From Toxoplasma gondii ME49 (lineage: Eukaryota; Apicomplexa; Conoidasida; Eucoccidiorida; Sarcocystidae): 64,000 bases of DNA. The position numbers and the translations under genes were made by a program. Position 1 is the stretch's first letter, and the number at the start of each line of letters is the position of its first letter. Positions 1 through 11,300 of this stretch are shown here, in pieces. The DNA lies in assembly GCF_000006565.2 (NCBI RefSeq), contig NC_031472.1:1606227-1670226 (forward strand). The letters run 5' to 3'. The notes beneath the pieces are model-generated. The model worked only from the letters and a program-made list of their open reading frames with translations, did no database searches and was not told where the DNA came from.

Positions 1-3000
1 TCCCAGGAGACGCCGCGGCTCGGAAAGTGCAACATCCCGCATCTGCTGATTGTCGCTGGAGACGCTGCTTGAAGATCCGTCACCTCGAACAGAAGTCGCA
101 TCTCGGGACGCAGTTTGATTCGCTCCCCTGCGAAAAACATGACCACGAACATGCCAGTCATCGATGTCAAACCAAGAGCTCCACAAATATTCAGCCTTCG
201 TTGAAATACATATATATTTGTATATATTTGTATATATTTATATAGGTAGAATTAAAGACGCATGCATGCTTGTACCTGACATGTATCTGTATATATCTCT
301 CCTCATTCAGCTACCTGTAGGCTGCAGTACAAATGCATGCATGGTTTTTGTATGTTTGTGTATGCATGTGGATGCATTCACTTGAGTGTTGAGAGAAGTA
401 CAGCTGTGTGAGGCTTCGTTGTTGCATCTGTTTCGGCGAGGCCGCGAGGAAGCGCCAAGGGAGAACGAACCGTTTGGAAGGCAGAGCATCTGGTTGTCGT
501 CCAAGGCGGTATTCATGCTTTCGATCCAGAGAGAGTCGACAGGGCCGTCGAAGATAATCCACTTCGGAGAGCCTGTCTCGGTCGCTGCGAACTCTCTGAC
601 CATGCGTGATGCGACTCCGTCCGACCATTCTTGCGTGAGAGAATCGACTTTTCCAAAGAGCGCAGAAATCGACAGCGCCTTCGGATTCACAACTCGGTAA
701 TACACCGCATACATCTCGTTGCCCCCCCCAGCCGCAGGCTCCGCGTCTCCTTCCTCGTTTTCCATACCTCCTTCGCTTTCTTCTTCGCTCGCTTCTTCGC
801 TTTCTTCTTCGCTCGCTTCTTCGCTCTCCTCTGCGCTCTCTGCTTCTGCAGTTCGCCGTCGACCTCTTGCCCGAACTGCGGCGAAAGATGCCCTCGAAGT
901 ACGACTGGCGAAGCGCCCGGAAAACGCCTCAGCTGCGCGCTGCCTGCCGGCCGGACGCCTGCGCCTGGACGCGGAGCGCTTCGACGCGTTCATTCGTTTC
1001 GGCGAGCGAGCCAAACGAGAAAGAATGTCTGCAAGCAGCAGAATCGCGGTGCTCTTCCCACTCATCGGCGCACCCAGAAGAACCGTCCCCATGCGCGCAA
1101 GCAGCAGCTGCGACAGCTGACGCGTTGCCGTCAGACTCGAGGCAGACGCCTGCAAACTGAAAACACAAAATCCACACGCTTACCCACTTCAGAAGGTGAC
1201 GCTCGAGACCTTCAACGACTCCAGATCATATCCCTATACATATATATATATATATATATATTATTTATATATATGTATATTATGTATAAAAAAATATATT
1301 ATATCTATATCTATATATATACACGATAAAATATATATATATATGTGTATGTATACAATATATCTGAATATAATATATATAATATAAATATAACCATTAC
1401 AAACGTACATTATATATATATATATGTATATGTATGCGTGGTATATGCCTGCCCGTTTTTGTGAGGCGAGAGAAGAGTGAACCATTGAGGTTCACCTGCA
1501 GACGTGAATGCAGCCGCATGTTTCGGTGTAACGAACATGTGAGCTGGAGAGAAGCGAGCAGACGCGAAAGTTTTTCGTTCGCGCAGCGAAACGCAGAAGC
1601 GAAGGTGAGCGTCCATTCAGAAAAACGGCACCACTGGGGAACGCACAAATCCGTCCGAAGTTCACCAAGGGTGTGGTGCACACAGGTGTACATACAGAAC
1701 AACATACACATGCCGACAGATGTGCATAAGCAAATATGCTGTCACAACGAACATGCATGCGCTCATTCGTAGGGATCTACGAGAGCGACTTCAGACACAA
1801 GCAGAAATCAACAGGGATGCAATAAAAGGAACGAATGCAGAGATAGAGGCATGTCGATGTATATATGTGATGCATCCGATTCCTTTCTTTTTCAAGAGCC
1901 GACCCCCGCTCTTCAACTGCAGCAAAGTAGGCATCTTTAAACTCTTCGTCGCTTTCTGCTTCGCCGCAGTACGAAGGAAAAAAATCCGAGAGCGTCGAGT
2001 AAAAAAGAGGCAAATCTTCTTCGACAAACTTCGGCTCATTCGCGTCGCTGAACATCAATGCAGTCACACGTTCCTCAACGTAGACATATACAAATGTGAG
2101 GATTCCCTATTATAGCTGTATATCTATATATGCATATATATAAACATATATAAACATATACATATATATATGTATATGTGCTTCCGAGTAACTGAGTGCA
2201 GACAAGCGTACGCGTATGCAGATGAATATATAAATGTACATGTATATGCGAGAAATAGTACACAGATTGTTTGCAGAGGTCTATGGCAGTGTAGAAACAC
2301 ACTCGAGAGGAAGAATAGTGGATGGACCTTTTTCTTCTCGTCCTCGTGGCAGGAAGCAAACTCTCCAGCGCTCTGTTTGTATCAATCATATATATATATA
2401 TATATATATACATACAGGTATTGCCCTCCTACAAGTCTCCATTTCAGTCCAGAGAGCTACATGTTTAGGAATATAGCCAGGTCTGCCCTTTCGTAGGTTC
2501 AGCCAACGTATCTATCTGTACACGTTTACACATCGGTATACAGAAGTACATATATATATATATGCACCTCTACAAATATATATATATATATATATGCAAT
2601 ATACATAAATACATACATGTATATATAGAGAGAGTGCGCATGCCGTTGAAAAGGAAATTCCTTGGCCCGTGTGCGTTTGAATGAGAGAAGTTCTGTTGTT
2701 TTTTTCGCACCAGATCGCTCGAATAAGTAGACTTTCTTCATTTGCAGAGGGGTCCTGTCGCCTCAACTCGCCTGCAAGAAGGAGAACGGTCTTCACGGAT
2801 CTTAGTCCGAAGTCGTAGTGCGCCTGTTGGGAGAGCTGGAACATAGAGAAAAACAGAAAGTGGAAGACGGAGTTTCGCTCGGGGGACGAGGAGGTGCCAT
2901 TGTTTCAGAGAGACATTTGTTTCCTCGAAACGAGCTCGATCTGCCTTGGCAAGTAACACTGTAGACAGCCGAAGCGCCATGTTGGAATTTCTGGAATGAG

Positions 3001-3722
3001 TGACTCTCCTAGACGTTGAATGTATCGTTCACAGTCTTTGCCAACAAACTCTCATGGCAGGCTGAAGGCTTCGAGGCGCGCATGTCGCTTGGACTTCAAG
3101 GAAAACGGAACATGAAAACACAAACGTCGGGAAGTCAGAACCGCCGCTCCACGACACCGTCAAGCGCCTTGATTGTTCCGACATTTCACAGGCGCATGCC
3201 GCGGCCAAATACTGGTGCGGACGCAGGTTGTCGTTCACATTTTTCTGGAAGACGTTCTTTTTTCTCTCTGGAAGAACTCAAGAAATCAACGAAGTTCTGA
3301 GCTGGCATACGCGTTCGCCACATCGCGTCTGAACGGCTCGGTCCATCCACGGCCCATCTCTAACGTCCTAAACCATTTATGCATTCATTTGGATGTATAT
3401 AAAAACGCATGCGCATCTGCATCGATTGTACCTGCCCCCTTCATGTACCCATGGAGTCTGTTCATACTATTGTGGTACACACACACAGATATCTATATCT
3501 ATATCTATCTATCTATATATATATATATATATATAATTGATAGCAGGCATTCATGCTTTCGAGTTACTTGACGTGTGCGTCTGCCTCGGTATCCACTTTG
3601 TAGTGGAAAAACGAAACCGTTTTTCGCGGCTAGCCCTCTGTGCAGCGATCCGAGGTTTTTTCAAGCCTATTTGATTGCATTTATCTGCGCGCAACTCCTG
3701 CACCTCCCCCCCACAAACGCAT

Positions 3723-3770
<48 letters not shown>

Positions 3771-4611
3771 CCATGTGACGGCGCTGTTGTGTTTGACCTG
3801 TTCCGAGCAGCTTTTGTAGAGTTTGATGAGTTTTTCTGCAAGTCTCTTGGCGTCGGCGAATCCCTCGGAGAAAAGCAGAATTTCTGCGATGGCCGTGTAG
3901 TCTGGAACGACCATCGCGACGTTCCTGAAGAGCAGCTTCAGATTGTCAGGAAGCTCGGTGCGGCCTGCGTAGCCTGGATTCATGGTGATGAAAATTGCTG
4001 AAGAAGGGAGAACTCTCGTCAGACGCGAGGCAGAGAGGAAGGAGTCTCTGCCGCTCTTCGCGTCGCCTCGCACCTGAGCTCCCAAGCCTCTGCTCTCTTC
4101 CTTCAACAGGCAATGCCGAAGCGTCTGCAACTGTTGCGCGACCACCGAGAGAACGTCGACGTCCAAGCGATTGAATTCGTCCAAACAGGTCCAGCATCCG
4201 CTCGCTGCGACTCCTGGAAAAGCCTCAGGCACGTGAAAAACTGTCCAGCAACATCGACAAGTCAAGCTTTCTCTCATGGGCAGCAGCTGTGTTTTTTCTT
4301 GTTAGAAACACAACGCAAGCGAGAGCCATGTCGACCCCCGCGTTTGGAAAAAGGCTGTCGATCTCCTGGTCTCCTTCGTTTGTGCAGAAAGCCTATGGGG
4401 TGAACCTGCTACCGATTGTCTCTGCGATACAGGGCAGAGGTCATCGTGTCGAAGAACCTCTCGACAGCCACCGCCTTTTCTTCGGCCTAGATCCCGTTCT
4501 GCAGGCCTCTTTTCTGATGAAGCTGCACCTGCAACCTCTCAGATCTATCTATCTACAGATCTATCAATCCATCTCTCTTCCTATCTATCTCCTATATATC
4601 ATCTACCCGTT

Positions 4612-4646
<35 letters not shown>

Positions 4647-5304
4647 GTATCTGTAGATGAACGCATTTTATTGGTGTTCTCGGGAAGGATGTTTGCATCT
4701 CCACCATCGACAGCTGCAGCAGTGCGTTGGCAGGCTTTGCGCAGGGAGTTCGGAGTGGAACCTTTTCGACCGGCTCCAGTGGAAAAGCGAGCAAAGAAAC
4801 GCATGCCTTGGAGACTCGGGGGGGTCGCATGCAGGGCGGTACGGTGGACAGAGGACGACTCCGAGTACGTCGGGAAGTGTATCGACAGACAATCACCTGA
4901 GTGATTTGTGCTCGTTGGCAATCACGAGTTAGACACTCAAACGAGCAGCCGAGCTCGTAGTACATCTTCCTAGAGCGAGAAGCATAGAAGGAGGCATCCT
5001 TCGAGGAGCATTCCTCTCCGTGTGATGAACTGCGCCTACTCGCATCTGAGTCGCTCTTGCCGCTCACTGCTGATTCAAGGCAGGACAGTAACTCATTCTT
5101 TGCGCCTGAAACGTAGCCAATGGGGATGATGCCGGGACCTACCAGCAAAGACTTTTTCCAGAATATAGAGATCCACCGATTCCGAGCAATTGAAGACCAA
5201 ACAAAAGTAGCCCAGCATGCGCGCGAGTTCCTTCACCGTCTCGGTTTTTCCAGAACCAGCAGGACCTGCTACGCTGCTGCTCAACTTCAGAAGTTTCAGG
5301 CAGC
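1..5304 (-). other. Dynein motor exons: AAA1 and AAA2
   Basis: Exons read on the minus strand, with phases that agree at every junction: 5304-5143 (AAA1 Walker [15 protein letters not shown]), 4213-3798 (Walker [10 protein letters not shown], then [11 protein letters not shown]), 2835-2711, 2047-1904, 1156-471 (AAA2 Walker [10 protein letters not shown]; Walker [18 protein letters not shown]), and 127-1 (ending in the [10 protein letters not shown] motif). AAA1 has Ser where most dyneins have Thr in GPAGTGKT, a mild change. The 1156-471 exon is much longer than its relatives because of a low-complexity acidic insert. The 4213-3798 exon carries a smaller insert between Walker B and the MNPG motif. 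Introns hold the TA-rich islands near 1.2-1.4, 2.1-2.6, 3.5-3.8 and 4.6 kb. Confidence 0.93.
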
Positions 5305-8300
5305 CTGATGAAAAAGACAGTGTTCCCAATCAATACACATTTATACACATTCACGTAAATATATTTATATATTCACTTATATATATATATATATATTATA
5401 TCTATAAACAGATGTATATGTATATTCTCAAATATGTATTTAGTTATATTTTTTCATATCGATTTTTATCTCTGGGAAATAGGCGCCTTGCTTTGGCAGT
5501 GTGTTTAGCCTTGTGTGTCTTCCTCTACCCCATGGGCCGTAACCTCGATTCATCTCTGGTGGCCGTCGCAGAGCATCTCTTTCCCTCGCTTTTTTGGAAG
5601 CATCGCCTCCGATTGCCGACTCGTTCTGCGCTCGAATCAAGACTTTGTCGGGACTGCGACTCGCGAAATCCACGCAGACGTCCGTCGACGCGCGCGCATG
5701 TTCACAGGCAAATGCCTGTTTCAGAGACACATTGAGACAAGAGCGCCCCCGCGGTCTGCCTGCCTATCTCCACTTCTCTTCGTCTTTCTCCCGACCTATC
5801 GGTCTGCCTACCTCGCCACCTATATATATATACATATATATACATATATACATATATATATACATATATACATATATATACAGATATATACAGATATATA
5901 CAGATATATATATATATATATATATATGCACACGCAGGTGCCCGCACACGTGAATTGTTTACAACCCATCTACCAATGCATGTGTATTTATTTACGTATT
6001 TTTTATTTATTTATTTTCTATTTATTTATTTTTTATTTATTTATATGTGTACATGGGTGGCCGTGTCCAGCTATGCGTTTGTCAAGTAGCGAGCTGTGTT
6101 TTCGCTTGCACTGGTTTGTGGCGAGAAAGCAGAGGTTCCTTCACTCGGGTAAAGATTGTCGTTTTCTCTCCTCACTGGTGATCGTCAGCCAACAGCGATC
6201 TGTGAGAGGCGTGACGACCAGACGAGTTGGAGCCCCCAAGAACTCGTTGCCGTAGTCGAAGCGCGCCTCCATCTGCTCGACGACGCATGCGTCTTGTTCT
6301 CCATCCCAGTAATGTCGGAGTTGCTGAGTCCAGGTGAAGCTGCAGAGAAACGGAGGTTCGGTGGAATTCATTCCAGGCGGCTACAAGCGCTGCACTCGCA
6401 GGGTCGGTAGCCATGCTTCTGTCAGTGGCTGATCTGCATGTTGAACAACGGCTCTTGCAAGTCTGCGCCGCCTGCCCGCATGTCTTCCCTACACCTCTCT
6501 ACCTTGAACATCGACGCGCACTGCAGGAAAGTCGAATCCATGGCTCTGCCTGGGGGAATGGGGCCATCGAAACGCGCCCACAGTTCAACTCTGCACTCGT
6601 TCACTTAGTCAGCGAATACTTGCGTTCATCAGCCTGTCTCAGAGCTGCCTTCTTTCTCCATGGCCTGACGCCCACTTTGCAGAGGAAGGACTTGCGGCTC
6701 TCGTACGTCAGCCAAAGACAGCAAACTGGGAACGCTTCCGCATTCCATCGGCGCTCCTGGCGCTGGCTGAGGCATGTTGAGAACTCGTCCGCTTACTGCG
6801 TGCAGGACTCTGCGCGAGCGTCAATGAGCTCCGCGACGACGTCTCGGTTGTGCAACTCTTGAATGGCCAAGGCAGAGACCGTTCGTCTTTCCAACATCGT
6901 CAGGTCGTCGCGAACGATCTCAGTGAGCTCTTGCAGCTGCTCGCCCAGCCGCTGATAGTGCTGGGTCAGCCTGGAGTGGACGTCGTTGCCTGGAGAAGTT
7001 CGGAGAAGACACAGATCGAATAGACAGTGACAAGTGACATTGGAGTACCTTCAACGTTCCGAAAGCAGAAGACAGGAAGCACCCTCGAAACGAAAAAAGA
7101 GGAGAAAAGATGACCCAACTCTGCATGCAACCCTCTCGCGAAGTCCCCAACACAATTCTATCGAGGCGCAAGTCTAGCCACACAACCATCCTCTCACTGG
7201 ATCTACTTCTTCAGTTATTCCTTCATTTATCTATCCGTCTGTATACCCATTGATGGAGCTCTCTATCCGTCTGTCTACCTGAATGTGTATACACATGTAG
7301 GAACGCGGTTTCCTTTTGACGTCTCTCTCTCTGTCTGTCTATCGATGTGCATGGCCATGTCAGTGCTCCTTCCCCTCTCTGTCGTCAAGTACAGAGCGTA
7401 CTTTTTTTTGTGGTAAAGGAGCCGACCTGACAGCGACGCTGGCTCATGAGACCATCCGCTTACTTGCGAGAGCCTCTTCCGTCTGCGCCACCCAGAGGAT
7501 TTGTGCGACGCATGCAGCGACCTGGCAGGGAGTATCCGAAATCCACTCCCGGCGGCCTAACGCCGCTTCGCCATGCTTCGACCGCAGGTTTCTTTTGACG
7601 GTGCAGAACATCATTTCCTCGACCTCAGGCATCCACTTCTCCACAGAGCCTCGAGGCTTGAGCGCTTTGGCAAACAGAACCTCTTCTCCTTCGGCGCTAA
7701 TCATGCCTGTGAGGCGGAGGCAAAGAACAAGGCAGAGGCGTTCCGAGAAAGCAGAACAAAGTCCGGCGGAGATCGAGCGGGAGAACGAGACAGGACACAA
7801 CAGGCAGAACGAGAAAAAAATTGACGAGAGGAGACTGCAGAGGGAGAACGAAAGTGGTTGAAGCGGGAGAACAAGAGAAAGAAGAAGAGAGAGAACAAGA
7901 GTGAGAACAAAAGGGAGAACAAGAGGGAGAACAAGAGGGAGAACGGCGACGGTCACCAGTAGCGGAAATGAGCCTCGTTGCGTTTGGCGGCTTCTCTTTA
8001 TTTCCTTCTGGTCCTTACTGACGATCTCAGTTACTTTCGCTTCTTCCTGAATTCCGAGGTCGTAGATGTTGGCAAAACACTTGCGAATCAGCGGCTGAAT
8101 GGCGGCGAGGTTTTTCGCCTGGCTCAACATCTCGAGGAGTTCGTCGCTGGAGAGGAAATAGAAGCGAGGAAACGCTTCTCGCTTGTGCTGAGGACAGGAA
8201 GAAGCCACACACGGAGAGATTCACGAGCGGTCCAGGAAGCGAAGGATTGCGCTTTCAGAGGACCTGAAAGCCGTTGACTGACTCAAGAACCTGCAGGGCA

Positions 8301-11300
8301 GACGAATCCCGTTCAGAGCTATGTCTGTCGCCTGAAGCACCTGCACAAACTCGTGAGCGCCTGACGGTTTATGCGTCTCTGAACAAGACAAATCTGCTGG
8401 TCCACTTCCGTATCGAAGGTCCACGAGGCCCGGCAGTGGCTGGGGAGGAAGCGTTGCAAGAGAAGCGAACATCTGCGAGCGTCTCCCTTCACAGCGTAGG
8501 TTCAGGACGTCGCGCTCGAGAGGCGTTGAGCCTCAGAAGGGCAGGCCGCCGAGTCATGTCAGCTACCTGCAGGTAGTCTTCCAGAGCCTTTCGAATGGCG
8601 TCGAGGACTTGGTTCATTCGGCGAAAGGTGGACAGGCAACCTTCCTTCGCCCCGGCAGCTAAGGCGAGAGAGTACTCCTGCGTTTCCTTCATCAGCGCTC
8701 GCCACTCTTGGTCGACGCCGGCGAACTTTGCGGCCTCAGAGGGAAGCTGTTTGCGGATGTCTGCCGAGGCGAAGATCGGTTCCAGGTAAAGCCAGTTCCG
8801 CTGGAGCACTTCCCACTCTTCGACGGTCTCTTGAAAAAGAAGCAACTTCTCGTGCTCGAACTCAATGTCTGCCTGAATTGGCCTTGCGGCCCGGGATCCT
8901 GCTCGCGACGCGGGAGAGAACGCGACAGAGCGAGAGAGGTGAAGGCCGACAGAGCGAGAGAGGTGAAGGCCGACAGAGCGAGAGAGAGAGAGGTGAAGGC
9001 CGACAGAGAGAGAGAGGTGAAGGCCGACAGAGAGAGAGAGGTGAAGGCCGACAGAGCGAGAGAGGTGAAGGCCGACAGAGAGAGAGAGGTGAAGGCCGAC
9101 AGAGCGAGCGAGGTGAAGGCCGACAGAGCGAGAGTGGTGAAGGCCGACAGAGCGAGAGAGGTGAAGGCCGACAGAGCGAGAGAGGTGAAGGCCGACAGAG
9201 CGAGAGAGAGAGGTGAAGGCCGACAGAGAGAGAGAGGTGAAGGCCGACAGAGAGAGAGAGGTGAAGGCCGACAGAGCGAGAGAGGTGAAGGCCGACAGAG
9301 CGAGAGTGGTGAAGGCTGACAGAGCGAGAGAGGTGAAGGCCGACAGAGCGAGAGAGGAGAACGCGACAGAGCGAGAGAGGTGAAGGCCGACAGAGCGAGA
9401 GAGGTGAAGGCCGACAGAGCGAGAGAGAGAGGTGAAGGCCGACAGAGCGAGAGAGAGAGGTGAAGGCCGACAGAGCGAGAGAGGTGAAGGCCGAAGGCCG
9501 ACAGAGCGAGAGAGGTGAAGGCCGAAGGCCGACAGAGAGAGAGGCGAACAGAGGCTTTGAAATGCAGCCAACGAGAGAACAGGAGAGACGGTGGCAGAAG
9601 CAAACGGGAAAAGGGAGGGATGTGGAGAGGGGGACACAGGGAGCAGCAAAGACGATCAAGAGCGAGAGGTCAAAAGGGAAGGAATTTCGACAGGATCGAA
9701 AAGACGTGAGAGAGGCCAAAAGAGAAGCGCGATGGAGAGCCGAACAACCAAGGGAAGAGAACGGTGAGCCGAGAAGAAGGACTGAACTGTCTGTCTTTTC
9801 GGATTCACATGTGAGAGGCGTCGCCTTTCCTCCACTTCCAGCTAAAGGTGCCTCGCCACCCATCCACCTGCTGCTCCAGATCAATGGCTTGTCTCCAGTG
9901 GATTCGCTTCACCTGAGATAGTTGCGAGCGTCGCAAGGGAGTCGTCGAGCACGGCGAGCACCTCGTCAAGCGATCCGAGAATCGGCAGCTTGTCTTTCGA
10001 TGCCTTGTAGACGGTGGTGACTAGCTGCAGAGTCGTCCAAGTCTCCTTCACGCTTTCCAGCATCGCCGCGAGTGTCTTCTCTGCATTCGCGTCGGCGGCA
10101 ATTTGCTGCGCAGGAAATCCAGAAAGAAAGGAAAAACTCTGAGTGCGGGCACAAGGCGCGAGTTCGATACGAGAGGGAGAAGCATTTGTGCATTCATGAG
10201 GTTTCAAGGGGATCTTGGAGGAACAGATGAAAGTCGAACTTCGAGTCGAGACTCTCCTGGACAGTTTGCCTCTCAGGCGGTGCGCGCTTGGCCTTGGCTA
10301 CTCGTCTGTTCTTTGCGCTCCAGCCTCGGGCATCCCGCCCTCCTCTTTCTTCACATGTTCTTGGCTGCGGGTTATCTGCTGTCTCTCGCTTTTTCGACCT
10401 CCCGTATTCTTCTCAAGCTTCTTCCGCGAGTGCTCGTTCTTCATGTTCCTTCCCCTTCTTCATCTTCCGCATGTCCGCGTTCTTCTGCTGCTTCGTCTGC
10501 TTTGCTTTCTCTTCTTCTCCCCCTTCTGCACCTCCCTCTCCTTCTTCTCCCCCTTCTGCACCCCCCTCTCCTTCTTGTCTTGCTGCCAGGTCTTTCCCCG
10601 CTCGCCTCTCCGCTTCCAGAATTTTCCTGAATTTTTTCCAGTTCGTCTTGTACCAGGATGTCTTGAACGAAAGGCGTGACGTCGGCGTTGAGGAGATCCT
10701 TGAGGAGCAGCGAGGAGCTTTGCAGCTCGAGAGACTCATCGAAAAAGCCATGAATCTTCTCCCAGTGCCTCGGCAGCAGCGCGGAGCTTCGCAGCGCCAC
10801 CACAACGGGGAGGAACGACCTGAATTTCAAAACGTCCGTCTGCATGCTTTGGAAGGCTGCGTTCGAGCCGAGAGTCCTCTGCAGGCGATTTAGCTGTTTC
10901 ACGTAACTCTAAAAGCAAAAAAAGAACAGCTTACGCTTGGCACCGAGAGAGATGTCGCGCGTCTCGTCAAAGTCGCACTTATTGGCTGGTTGCGGACCAT
11001 TCTACGCAGCGCGACGAGGTTGCGCTAGATCGAGGCTCACTGAGCGCGCGCAAGTTCAGGTCTCGCCTTTTGTGACGAACGAAGAGGCAAGAAAAAGACT
11101 TGAAGAAAGAAGCGCTCTAAGTCATCATGCTACAGTTTCTCTCTGTCAGAAGTGTATTCGCAGGCAAGACTTGATTTTATACATTTTTCTACCATCCTCA
11201 TAGGGCGCCAAAGGCGGATTGAATTACAACTGCTTAAGGCATTGGACACCCAGAGCGTCTACACTCAAGTCCCGAAGGAGCTCAGCAAATATCGAAAGAA

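Larger units (their letters stand above)
6176..10908 (-). other. Dynein linker exons
   Basis: This region encodes the linker that swings across the AAA ring. Exons, minus strand: 10908-10654 (LLPRHWEKI, as in the family RHWE block), 10105-9913 ([11 protein letters not shown]), a short segment ending at the donor after 9868, 8872-8567 (NWLYLEPIF), 8187-8019 ([16 protein letters not shown]), 7706-7464 ([13 protein letters not shown]), 6989-6797 ([10 protein letters not shown]) and 6339-6176 ([11 protein letters not shown] to VTPLTDRCW). All junctions are in phase except the one at 9913-9868, where the frame changes (see findings). The intron between 9867 and 8873 is filled by a 24-bp minisatellite. 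Motif order and spacing match inner-arm dyneins throughout. Confidence 0.92.

Noticed and set aside
8489..9884. Long minus- and plus-strand frames of 200-390 residues made of LSRSVGLH- or [12 protein letters not shown] repeats
   Set aside because: They are produced by the 24-bp minisatellite, which is open in several frames at once and lies in an intron of the dynein gene. Only the 8872-8567 part is real coding sequence.
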